Positions 44,817 through 52,558 of a stretch of DNA of 64,000 bases are shown one piece after another; the stretch's first letter is position 1; the number at the start of each line of letters is the position of its first letter. The DNA is from Planctomonas psychrotolerans (GTDB taxonomy: Bacteria > Actinomycetota > Actinomycetes > Actinomycetales > Microbacteriaceae), in NCBI RefSeq assembly GCF_008642235.1, contig NZ_SJEV01000001.1, forward strand, positions 124,001 through 188,000. The letters run 5' to 3'. The notes under the pieces were generated by a model that saw only the letters and a program-made list of their open reading frames with translations, was not told the DNA's origin and did no database searches. Position numbers and translations under genes: made by a program.

Positions 44817-45622
44817 AGCGCCTCACCGAGCGGGTGCTCCTCGTCATCGAGGAACTCCCCACCGAGCGTGTCGGTGAGCGTCATTCCGGTGTGCGCGAGC
44901 GCCTCATCCGGCCCGAGGCCGGGATCGACGGAGCTGTCGACGGCCACGAAGCCGATCGACTCGCCCGCCTCCGGGCTGAGCCATGCCGCGCCGTTGCGGG
45001 ACACCGCCCACACGACGGTGTGCCCGGGCCGGTCGAGCGCCACGGTCGCCTCGACGAGTCGCGCGATGTCGCCGGGCGACACCCACAACTGCAGGTCGCG
45101 GCCGCTGCCGTCGGGTACGTCGGAGAAGTGGCAGATGCGCGCAGAGACGATGGACATGTCGTGCCGCGTGGCGAAGACGGCACCGAGAGCCTCCATCGTG
45201 GCCTTGCTCACCCCGTAGAAGGTGTCCGGACGCGGATTCGGCTCCCGCACGCCCGCCACATCGCCCAGGGTGGCGGCGCCCACGGCATGGATCGAGCTGG
45301 CGAGGAACACGTTGCGCACACCCGCCTCCTGCGCGGCTTCGAGCGCCACGTAGGTGCCGGAGATGTTGGTCTCGAGGATGTCTTGCCACTCGCGTTCCGA
45401 CGGGAACCCGGCGAGGTGCACGAGGGCATCCGCACCCTGGAGCGCCCGGTGCATCGACCGTTCGTCTTCGATCGACACGCTCGCGAACTCCTCGCGCTCG
45501 GGATCGACCCCGTCGGGTTCCACCACGTCGATGAGCCGCAGTGTGCGGTCGGGCGCCGCGAGCAGCGAGCGGAGAGCAGTGCCGATGCGGCCGGTCGCGC
45601 CGGTGATAGCGAGAATCGTCAT
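44813..45622 (-). CDS. NAD-dependent epimerase/dehydratase, uronate dehydrogenase-like
   Basis: A 269-residue extended-type SDR. NAD-binding GATGRIGTAL (about 8-17), DVVEPDG acidic cofactor position (NAD over NADP) and Y-x3-K in FYGVSKATMEAL (about 138). Its length and HLAGFPSEREWQDILETNISG motif resemble bacterial uronate dehydrogenases, which oxidise glucuronate or galacturonate to aldaric lactones. The start ATG 45622 has a TATAGA promoter-like box eight bases upstream and no Shine-Dalgarno. Divergent from the wall nucleotidase across 176 bases; coupled to an alpha-hydroxyacid oxidase. Confidence 0.82.
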   Translation of the reverse strand: MTILAITGATGRIGTALRSLLAAPDRTLRLIDVVEPDGVDPEREEFASVSIEDERSMHRALQGADALVHLAGFPSEREWQDILETNISGTYVALEAAQEAGVRNVFLASSIHAVGAATLGDVAGVREPNPRPDTFYGVSKATMEALGAVFATRHDMSIVSARICHFSDVPDGSGRDLQLWVSPGDIARLVEATVALDRPGHTVVWAVSRNGAAWLSPEAGESIGFVAVDSSVDPGLGPDEALAHTGMTLTDTLGGEFLDDEEHPLGEAL

Positions 45623-45798
45623 GAGTCGTGTCTATACCTTTTCCCCCGTACGGATACCGCGGTCGCCCGCTCGACCGCCGTGCCGGATCGGGACGGCGCG
45701 GATCGGGAATGGATTCCGGGCGGATGCTTCGCGTTCACCTCCCGGCAACGTCTCCTCCGTAGACAGTTCGCGTCCCCCGACATTTCCCCTGGAGTTCC

Positions 45799-48700
45799 AT
45801 GTCTGCATTCCGGCGCACGCGCCGCACCCTCCGCCCGGTCGGCACCGTCGCCGCCGCAACCACCGTGTCCGCCGTGGCACTCGCGCTCGTGGCCGGCGTC
45901 CCGGTCCCGGCCGCCCACGCGGCCATCGTCGACGAGCCGGTGAGCTACTCCGCCTCCGACGCAGCACTCCGACTCTCGCCTCTCGGAACCTACGAGACCG
46001 GCGTGTTCGACGAGTCCGCGGCCGAGATCGTGGCGTACTACGACGACCGCGTCTTCGTCGTCAACGCGCAGGCCGGCGCCGTCGACGTTCTCGACGTGAG
46101 CACCCCTGCCGCACCCCGGAAGCTCACCACGCTGTCGAGCGACGGCGTGGCCAACTCGCTCGCCATCCGGGCCGACGGACTCGGCGTCATCGCCCTGGAA
46201 GCGACCACCAAGACCGACGACGGCCGCCTCGTGTTCTTCGACGCTCGTGGAGCGGGCGACATCCTCGGCTCCGTGACCGTGGGGGCGCAGCCCGACATGG
46301 TCGCCATCTCGGCCGACGGCCAGTACGCCGTGGTCGCCAACGAGGGCGAACCGAACGACGACTACACCGTCGACCCGGAGGGCTCGGTCAGCATCGTGAC
46401 GCTGCCCGACACTGTGGCCGCCGCCGAGGAGTCGGCCGTGCGGACCGCCGGCTTCTCGGCCTTCGAGGCCGACGGCGACACGCCGCTGCACCCGGACGTG
46501 CGCATTTTCGCGGGCATAGCGGAGGACGACAACCCCGTGTCCCGCGGCCTCGAACCCGAGTACGTGGCCATCGACGGCGGATCCGCCTACGTCGCACTGC
46601 AGGAGGCCAACGCGGTCGCGGTGGTCGACATCGAGCAGGCGTCGGTCACCGACATCTGGCCCCTCGGGTTCAAGGACCACGGCGTCGAGGGCAACGGCAT
46701 CGACCCCTCCGACCGGGACCCGGCGGACGGCGATACAGAGGGCGGATCGTCGATCGACATCCGCACCTTCGACGGTCTGTACGGCATGTACATGCCCGAC
46801 GGCATCAACGCCTACTCGGCGGGCGACCAGACGTACCTCGTGACCGCCAACGAGGGCGACGCCCGGGAATGGGGCGACTACGAAGAGGGGGCGCGGGTCG
46901 CCGACCTGCCCGTCTGCGCAACGAGCCCGCTCGCGGCCCGCACCGGCGACGACGAGCTCGGGCGTCTGAACGTCACCACGGAGAACGGCTACAACGACGC
47001 GCTCGGCTGCTACGACGAGCTGTACGCCTTCGGCGCCCGCTCGTTCTCCATCTGGTCCACCGACGGCGAGCAGGTCTTCGACTCGGGCTCGATGCTCGAG
47101 GAGATCACCGCCGCCGCGAGCCCGGCCTTCTTCAACTCGAACCACTCGGAGTCGAACCTCGAGGGCCGGAGCGACGACAAGGGCCCGGAGCCGGAGAACC
47201 TCACCATCGGGGAGATCGACGGCCGCACCTACGCCTTCATCGGCTTCGAGCGCGTCGGCGGGATCGGGGTGTTCGACATCTCCGATCCGACGTCGGCCCA
47301 GTTCGTGACCTACCTCAACAACCGCGACTTCTCGGTGTCGGTCGAGGATGCCGCCGACCCCCTCGCCGCGCTCTCGGCTGCCGGGGACCTCGGCCCCGAG
47401 GGTCTGACCTTCGTCGCCGCGGACGTGTCGCCCACGTCGCGGCCGATGCTCGTCGTCGGCAACGAGGTGTCGGGCACGACCACGATGTTCGACATCGACG
47501 TCACCGCGGATGCTCCCGCGGGCGACACCACGACCATCCAGGTGCTCGGCATCAACGACTTCCACGGACGCATCGAGGACAACGCCGGCAACGGCGAGGC
47601 CGGTGCAGCCGTGCTGGCCGGTGCCGTGGCCGAACTCCGTGCCGCCAACGAGAACACCCTCTTCGTCTCCGCGGGCGACAACATCGGGGCATCCACCTTC
47701 ACCTCGTTCTCGCAGCAGGACACCCCCACGATCGACGCGCTCGTCGCCGCGGGCCTCGACGCGTCCGTGGTCGGCAACCACGAGTTCGACGGAGGCTTCG
47801 CCGATCTCACCGACCGGGTGCTCCCCCGCTACGGCGACGCCCGGTTCGGGCTCGGCGCCAACGTGTACCTGGCCGGGACCACCACCCCCGCTCTCGACGA
47901 GTACTGGATGACCGAGGTGGACGGCGTGCGCGTCGGTTTCATCGGCACCGTCACCGAGACGACCGCCGCCATGGTGTCGCCTGACGGCATCGCGGACATC
48001 GAGTTCGGCGATCAGCTCACCGCCGCCAACCGGGTGGCCGACCAGCTGCAGGACGGCGATGACAGCAACGGCGAGGCCGATGTTCTCATCCTCCTCACCC
48101 ACGACGGTGCCGAGACCACGGACTGCGCCACCATCGCAGCCGGGTCGAGCACCTTCTCGGGTCTGGTCACCGGAGCCTCCCCGCGCATCGACGCCGTGCT
48201 CTCCGGCCACACCCACGCGATCTACGACTGCACCTTCCCGGTTCCGGGGTGGGCGACCGGCGTCGAGCGCCCGGTGCTGCAGTCCGGTCAGTACGGCGCG
48301 AACCTCGACCGCCTGGTGCTCGAGGTCGACCGCGCGGACAACTCCGTGGTCTCGTTGAGCGGAGACATCCTGCCGCTCACCGACGGCACCGTCGGCCTCT
48401 ACCCCGCCGACGCGGCGGTGGCGTCGATCGTCGATGCCGCATCCGCCGAGGCGGAGGTCGTGGGATCCCAGGAGATCGGCTCGATCAGCGCCGACATCCG
48501 GCGCGCCGGTGCCGACGGATCCGACCGCGGCTCGGAGTCCTCCCTCGGCAACCTGGTCGCCGACATGCACCTCTGGGCGACCTCGAACGAGTCCTTCGGT
48601 GGGCAACCCGCGCAGATCGCCCTCATGAACCCGGGCGGACTCCGCGCCGACCTGCTCTACGGCGACAACGGGTCCGTCACCTACCGGGATGTGGCGAGCG

Positions 48701-49419
48701 TCCAGCCCTTCGGCAACACGCTCGTGACCATGGACCTCACCGGTGCGCAGCTCGAGCAGATCCTCGAGGAGCAGTGGCAGCCCGACGGCGCGTCGCGGCC
48801 CAAGCTGCACCTCGGCGTCTCCGAGGGATTCGGCTACGAGTACGACCCGGACGCCGCCCGTGGCGAGCGCATCACGTCGATGAGCTATCGCGGTGCCGAC
48901 ATCGGGGCGGACGACGTCTTCCGCGTCGCGGCCAACTCGTTCCTCGCCGCCGGTGGCGACAACTTCGTCACGTTCGCCGAGGGCACGAACCGTGCGGACT
49001 CCGGTCAGATCGACCTCGTCGCCGCCGTGAGCTACTTCGAGGCGTTCGAGATCGTCGATCCCGCCCCCCTGGGCCGGGCGATGGTCACCGAGCCGGACGC
49101 GGGCAACCCGGGCACGCCGATCACTCCGGGGGACGGCGAGCCGGGCACTCCGGGCACCCCGGGAACGCCCGGTACGGGCACTCCGGGCACCGGCGCGCCG
49201 GGAGGCGGCGGCGCCGATAACGGCGGTGACGCAGGTTCCGGTGAGGACGAGGACGGTGGGGTCACGACCGGTAACGGCGGCCGCGACGACCTCGCTTACA
49301 CCGGATCCGACGCGGCGCCCATCGCCGCCCTCGCCGGGCTGCTGCTGATCGGCGGACTGCTGCTGGTGCGTCGCTCGACCCGGGCCACCCGATCCGCGGC
49401 GTCAGTGCCTTCGATCTGA
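45799..49419 (+). CDS. Cell-wall-anchored choice-of-anchor / 5'-nucleotidase fusion
   Basis: A 1206-residue surface protein. Signal peptide about 1-41 (LALVAGVPVPAAHA cleavage region). Residues about 45-560 are a beta-propeller-like 'choice-of-anchor I' region. Residues about 570-1090 are a 5'-nucleotidase: metallophosphatase motifs INDFHGRIED, SAGDNIGAS, VVGNHEFDG and LSGHTHAIYDC, then the C-terminal nucleotidase domain (ALMNPGGLRADLLYG). A Gly/Pro/Thr-rich spacer is followed by LAYTG (1165-1169), a hydrophobic helix and an RR tail, a class E sortase signal. It should release phosphate from external nucleotides. The start ATG 45799 has TGGAG upstream. Confidence 0.93.
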   Translation: MSAFRRTRRTLRPVGTVAAATTVSAVALALVAGVPVPAAHAAIVDEPVSYSASDAALRLSPLGTYETGVFDESAAEIVAYYDDRVFVVNAQAGAVDVLDVSTPAAPRKLTTLSSDGVANSLAIRADGLGVIALEATTKTDDGRLVFFDARGAGDILGSVTVGAQPDMVAISADGQYAVVANEGEPNDDYTVDPEGSVSIVTLPDTVAAAEESAVRTAGFSAFEADGDTPLHPDVRIFAGIAEDDNPVSRGLEPEYVAIDGGSAYVALQEANAVAVVDIEQASVTDIWPLGFKDHGVEGNGIDPSDRDPADGDTEGGSSIDIRTFDGLYGMYMPDGINAYSAGDQTYLVTANEGDAREWGDYEEGARVADLPVCATSPLAARTGDDELGRLNVTTENGYNDALGCYDELYAFGARSFSIWSTDGEQVFDSGSMLEEITAAASPAFFNSNHSESNLEGRSDDKGPEPENLTIGEIDGRTYAFIGFERVGGIGVFDISDPTSAQFVTYLNNRDFSVSVEDAADPLAALSAAGDLGPEGLTFVAADVSPTSRPMLVVGNEVSGTTTMFDIDVTADAPAGDTTTIQVLGINDFHGRIEDNAGNGEAGAAVLAGAVAELRAANENTLFVSAGDNIGASTFTSFSQQDTPTIDALVAAGLDASVVGNHEFDGGFADLTDRVLPRYGDARFGLGANVYLAGTTTPALDEYWMTEVDGVRVGFIGTVTETTAAMVSPDGIADIEFGDQLTAANRVADQLQDGDDSNGEADVLILLTHDGAETTDCATIAAGSSTFSGLVTGASPRIDAVLSGHTHAIYDCTFPVPGWATGVERPVLQSGQYGANLDRLVLEVDRADNSVVSLSGDILPLTDGTVGLYPADAAVASIVDAASAEAEVVGSQEIGSISADIRRAGADGSDRGSESSLGNLVADMHLWATSNESFGGQPAQIALMNPGGLRADLLYGDNGSVTYRDVASVQPFGNTLVTMDLTGAQLEQILEEQWQPDGASRPKLHLGVSEGFGYEYDPDAARGERITSMSYRGADIGADDVFRVAANSFLAAGGDNFVTFAEGTNRADSGQIDLVAAVSYFEAFEIVDPAPLGRAMVTEPDAGNPGTPITPGDGEPGTPGTPGTPGTGTPGTGAPGGGGADNGGDAGSGEDEDGGVTTGNGGRDDLAYTGSDAAPIAALAGLLLIGGLLLVRRSTRATRSAASVPSI

Positions 49420-49446
49420 GCACGGTCCCGGTCGATGCCGGACGAC

Positions 49447-49477
49447 GAGGGAGCCCGCGGACCACGCGGGCTCCCTC
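49447..49477 (+). terminator. Strong hairpin terminator after wall nucleotidase
   Basis: Thirteen-base-pair perfect stem GAGGGAGCCCGCG / CGCGGGCTCCCTC with loop GACCA. It lies 27 bases after the stop and before the repeat array. No T-run follows, as is usual in high-GC actinobacteria. Confidence 0.85.
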
Positions 49478-49493
49478 GCGTCGTTCGGGCCCC

Positions 49494-49564
49494 GGTCCCA
49501 GAGCCTGTCGAAGGGCGGTCCCTGAGCCCGTCGAAGGGCGGTCCCTGAGGCCGTCGAAGGGACG
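49494..49564 (+). repeat. Three tandem hairpin repeat elements
   Basis: Three directly abutting copies in the same orientation (loops GAGCCTGTCGA, GAGCCCGTCGA, GAGGCCGTCGA). Unlike the other arrays they share flanking bases, so the period is 23-24 bases. They lie between the terminator hairpin and the HerA-like gene. Confidence 0.9.
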
Positions 49565-49599
49565 GACGCTGCTCCGTCGACGGAACGTCTCCCGCGCGC

Positions 49600-51390
49600 T
49601 CAGCGGCGCTTGAGGGTGCCGAACACGCCGCGCAGCACCTCGCGCACCACCGTCGTGCCGAGGGCGGAGCCGAGGATGTCGGACACGGGGTCGGCGGCCC
49701 GGCTGCCGCGGGACGCCGTGCGACGGGTCGTCGAACGACGCGTCGACGTGCGCCGCTCGGCAGCATCCCATTCGCGCTGCGCCCTCGCATAGTCCTGCTC
49801 GGCTTTCGCGCGCTCCTTCGCCCGGGTGGCGGCGAGGCGATCCGCCTCCTCCCGCGCTTCCTCCGCGGCATCCGCCTCGGCGGCGGCCGTCATGCGGGCG
49901 GCGAGGATCTCCCGGGCGGACTCGCGGTCGAGCGGCGTTCCGTACTCCGCCGACAGCGGGCTGGCGGCGACGAGGCGCTCCACCTCGGCGGCGTCGGTGG
50001 GCGCCATGGATCCCTGCGGAGCCCGCAGGCGGGTCCACGCCACGGGGGTCGGCGCGCCGCTCTCGTTCATCACCGTGACGATGGCCTCCCCCGTAGAGAG
50101 CGAGGTCAGCACGTCGCCCAGCGCGTATCCGCTCACGGGATAGGTGGACACGGTGGCGCGCAGGGTCTTGGCGTCGTTCGGCGTGTGCGCCCGCAGCTGG
50201 TGCTGGATCCGGCTGCCGAGTTGAGCGAGCACATCGTCCGGGACGTCCTTCGGCGTCTGCGTGACGAAGAAGATCCCCACTCCCTTCGAGCGGATGAGAC
50301 GCACGGTCTGCACGATGCTGGCGAGGAAGTCCTTCGACGCGTCGCGGAAGAGCAGGTGCGCCTCGTCGAAGAAGAACACGAGCTTCGGCTTGTCGGTGTC
50401 GCCCACCTCGGGCAGGTCGTTGAAAAGATCGGCCAGCAGCCACATCAGGAAGGTCGTGAAAAGGGCCGGTTGCTCGCGCACGCTCGGCACCTCGAGCAGG
50501 CTCACGATGCCGCGGCCGGCGGGGTCGGTGCGCAGGAAGTTCGCGGTGTCGAATTCCGGTTCACCGAAGAACCGATCGGCTCCCGTGGACGCGAACGTGA
50601 TGAGTTCCCGCAGGATCACCCCGGCCGTGGCCTTCGACAGCCCGCCGAGTTCCTTCAGTTCGGCTCTGCCCTCGTCGCCGGTGAGGTGCACGAGCACGCT
50701 GCGGAGATCCTCCAGATCGAGCAGGGGCAGCCCGGCGCCGTCCGCGTGATGGAACACGAGACCGAGCGAGCTCTCCTGCGTCTCGTTGAGGCCCAGCACC
50801 TTGCTGAGCAGCAGCGGCCCGAAGCTCGACACCGTGGCTCGAATCGGCACGCCCGCGCCGCTGCCGCCCAGACTGTAGAACTCGGTCGGCGCGGCGGCGG
50901 GGGTCCACTGCTGGCCCACGCTATCCGCGCGCTCGATCACCGCGTCGGAAGGGATGCCGGGGCTCGCGATCCCGGACAGGTCGCCCTTGATGTCCGCCGC
51001 GAACACCGGTACCCCGTTCGCGCTCAGCTGTTCCGCCAGCACCTGGAGGGTCTTCGTCTTGCCCGTGCCCGTGGCACCGGCCACGAGCCCGTGCCGGTTC
51101 GTCATGGCGATCGGGATGCGCACGGGCACGTCGACGAGCGCGGACCCGTTCACGAGTGCACCGAGCTCGAGCGCCGCCCCATCGAACGCGTAACCCGCCC
51201 GGACGGCCTCGACCTGCTCCGCCGACAGCGGGCCGGCCGGCGTCGACCCGGCTGGTACGGGTGTGGCCGCCGCCTCGTGCACCGCCTCGCCGGCTGTCGC
51301 CGCGTGCGCCGCCGCTTCTGCTTCCGCCGCCCTCAGCGCGACCTGCGCTTCTTCGAGAGCCTTCTTCGCCGCTTCGACCGCATCTGACAT
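49600..51390 (-). CDS. HerA-like ATPase (DUF853 family)
   Basis: A 596-residue HerA/FtsK-type ATPase. N-terminal Ala/Glu-rich coiled coil (about 1-45), Walker A GATGTGKT (105-112), a Walker B LVFFFDEAHLLF (about 325) and arginine-finger-like QTVRLIRSKGVG. The C-terminus is an Arg-rich basic coiled coil (about 500-596). DUF853 proteins are widely conserved; they are probably hexameric DNA-handling ATPases with no clear partner. The start ATG 51390. No NurA nuclease gene is adjacent. Confidence 0.9.
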   Translation of the reverse strand: MSDAVEAAKKALEEAQVALRAAEAEAAAHAATAGEAVHEAAATPVPAGSTPAGPLSAEQVEAVRAGYAFDGAALELGALVNGSALVDVPVRIPIAMTNRHGLVAGATGTGKTKTLQVLAEQLSANGVPVFAADIKGDLSGIASPGIPSDAVIERADSVGQQWTPAAAPTEFYSLGGSGAGVPIRATVSSFGPLLLSKVLGLNETQESSLGLVFHHADGAGLPLLDLEDLRSVLVHLTGDEGRAELKELGGLSKATAGVILRELITFASTGADRFFGEPEFDTANFLRTDPAGRGIVSLLEVPSVREQPALFTTFLMWLLADLFNDLPEVGDTDKPKLVFFFDEAHLLFRDASKDFLASIVQTVRLIRSKGVGIFFVTQTPKDVPDDVLAQLGSRIQHQLRAHTPNDAKTLRATVSTYPVSGYALGDVLTSLSTGEAIVTVMNESGAPTPVAWTRLRAPQGSMAPTDAAEVERLVAASPLSAEYGTPLDRESAREILAARMTAAAEADAAEEAREEADRLAATRAKERAKAEQDYARAQREWDAAERRTSTRRSTTRRTASRGSRAADPVSDILGSALGTTVVREVLRGVFGTLKRR

Positions 51391-51464
51391 GGGGTCAGCC
51401 TAGCCAGCGGCGGTTCCCGAGCAATCGCGGGCGATGCGCGGGGCCGGATGCGCGCGCGGCGTGC

Positions 51465-52433
51465 TCAGACCGACGAGATCCGTTCGAGGAAGTACTCGAG
51501 AAACCCGTCGACATCCACGTCGACCGCCACGCTCGCGTTGGGGACGGGCGGCTCGTCGGAGGTGAGGAAGTCGGCGACTGCCGCACCGCGCGCGATGCTC
51601 GGACCGGTCACCACGCCGACGTGCGCATCCCGCCAGGTGATCAGATCGGGACGCGCCACCGCGGCGACGGCGAGCGGATCGTGCATGGCGCAGGACTCCG
51701 CCGCGATGGGGTCACCGGGGTTCCGTGCCGCCAGGTAGTCGATCCAGCCGAGGGTGTACTCGCCCGCGAAGGCCCCGAAGCGGCTGTCGCTCGACTTCAG
51801 CCGTGCCGCGTGCGCCCGGGTCAACTGCACCTTGAGCGTCACATCGAGCCCCACGAGCCGGATGGCGGCGCCGGACCGCAGCACCGCATCCGCGGCCTCC
51901 GGATCGACCCAGAAGTTGAACTCCCCCGGCATACCGCGGTCGTTGGTGTGCTCCCGGTACACGCCGCCCATGATCACGATCTCCCGCACGTTCGTGGCGA
52001 AGTCGGGATCGAGGGCGATCGCCGTGGCGATGTTGGTCAACGGTCCGATGGCCACCACCGTGAGCTGTCCGGGCTCCGCCGCCGCTCTCAGGGCGAGTTC
52101 GTGCGCGGCGTACCCGGGGTGCGGCGCACGGAAGCCGAACTGCTGCCGGATCTCCTCGGGGGCGCCGCGTCTCCGATCGGGGAAGGACAGCGGCGCCGCC
52201 GCCCCCTGCACCACCGGCACGTCGGGGAACCCGAGACGGTCGAGCAGCTCCCCACTGAGGAAGGATCCGCTCTCCACATCGGCATTGCCGTTGACGGTGG
52301 TCACGAGGTCCACGGTGATCAAGGGGTCCGCCAGCGCGAGAGCGAGGGCGAAGCCGTCGTCGATGTCCGATCCGGGCACGCCCATGGCCATGTCGGTGTC
52401 GAGAAGGATGCGGGTGTTCGGAGGAGTGGTCAC
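51465..52433 (-). CDS. Nucleoside hydrolase
   Basis: A 322-residue inosine/uridine-preferring-type nucleoside N-ribohydrolase. The calcium site signature is DTDMAMGVPGSDIDDG (12-27) in which the usual DTD-x4-DD spacing is extended. VVAIGPLTNIATAIALDP and IVIMGGVYR-like segments follow, with the C-terminal active-site histidine region in AMHDPLAVAAV. It splits ribonucleosides into base and ribose for salvage, complementing the wall nucleotidase. The start GTG 52433 has no Shine-Dalgarno; CAGTCT six bases upstream could be the -10 of a leaderless transcript. Confidence 0.9.
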   Translation of the reverse strand: MTTPPNTRILLDTDMAMGVPGSDIDDGFALALALADPLITVDLVTTVNGNADVESGSFLSGELLDRLGFPDVPVVQGAAAPLSFPDRRRGAPEEIRQQFGFRAPHPGYAAHELALRAAAEPGQLTVVAIGPLTNIATAIALDPDFATNVREIVIMGGVYREHTNDRGMPGEFNFWVDPEAADAVLRSGAAIRLVGLDVTLKVQLTRAHAARLKSSDSRFGAFAGEYTLGWIDYLAARNPGDPIAAESCAMHDPLAVAAVARPDLITWRDAHVGVVTGPSIARGAAVADFLTSDEPPVPNASVAVDVDVDGFLEYFLERISSV

Positions 52434-52558
52434 GACACAAGACTGCCGCGTTCGAGCGAACGGTGCACGGCCGATGGGCGGATGTCGCCGGCCCGACCGC
52501 GGACAGGCACGAGTCGACGACGTCCCTGCAGCCGATCAGAGGGGCGAAGGCGGCTGGG

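Noticed and set aside
45619-48810. 1063-codon open frame on the minus strand
   Set aside because: Antisense to the wall nucleotidase with shadow-frame composition; the plus-strand gene has signal peptide, catalytic motifs and sorting signal.
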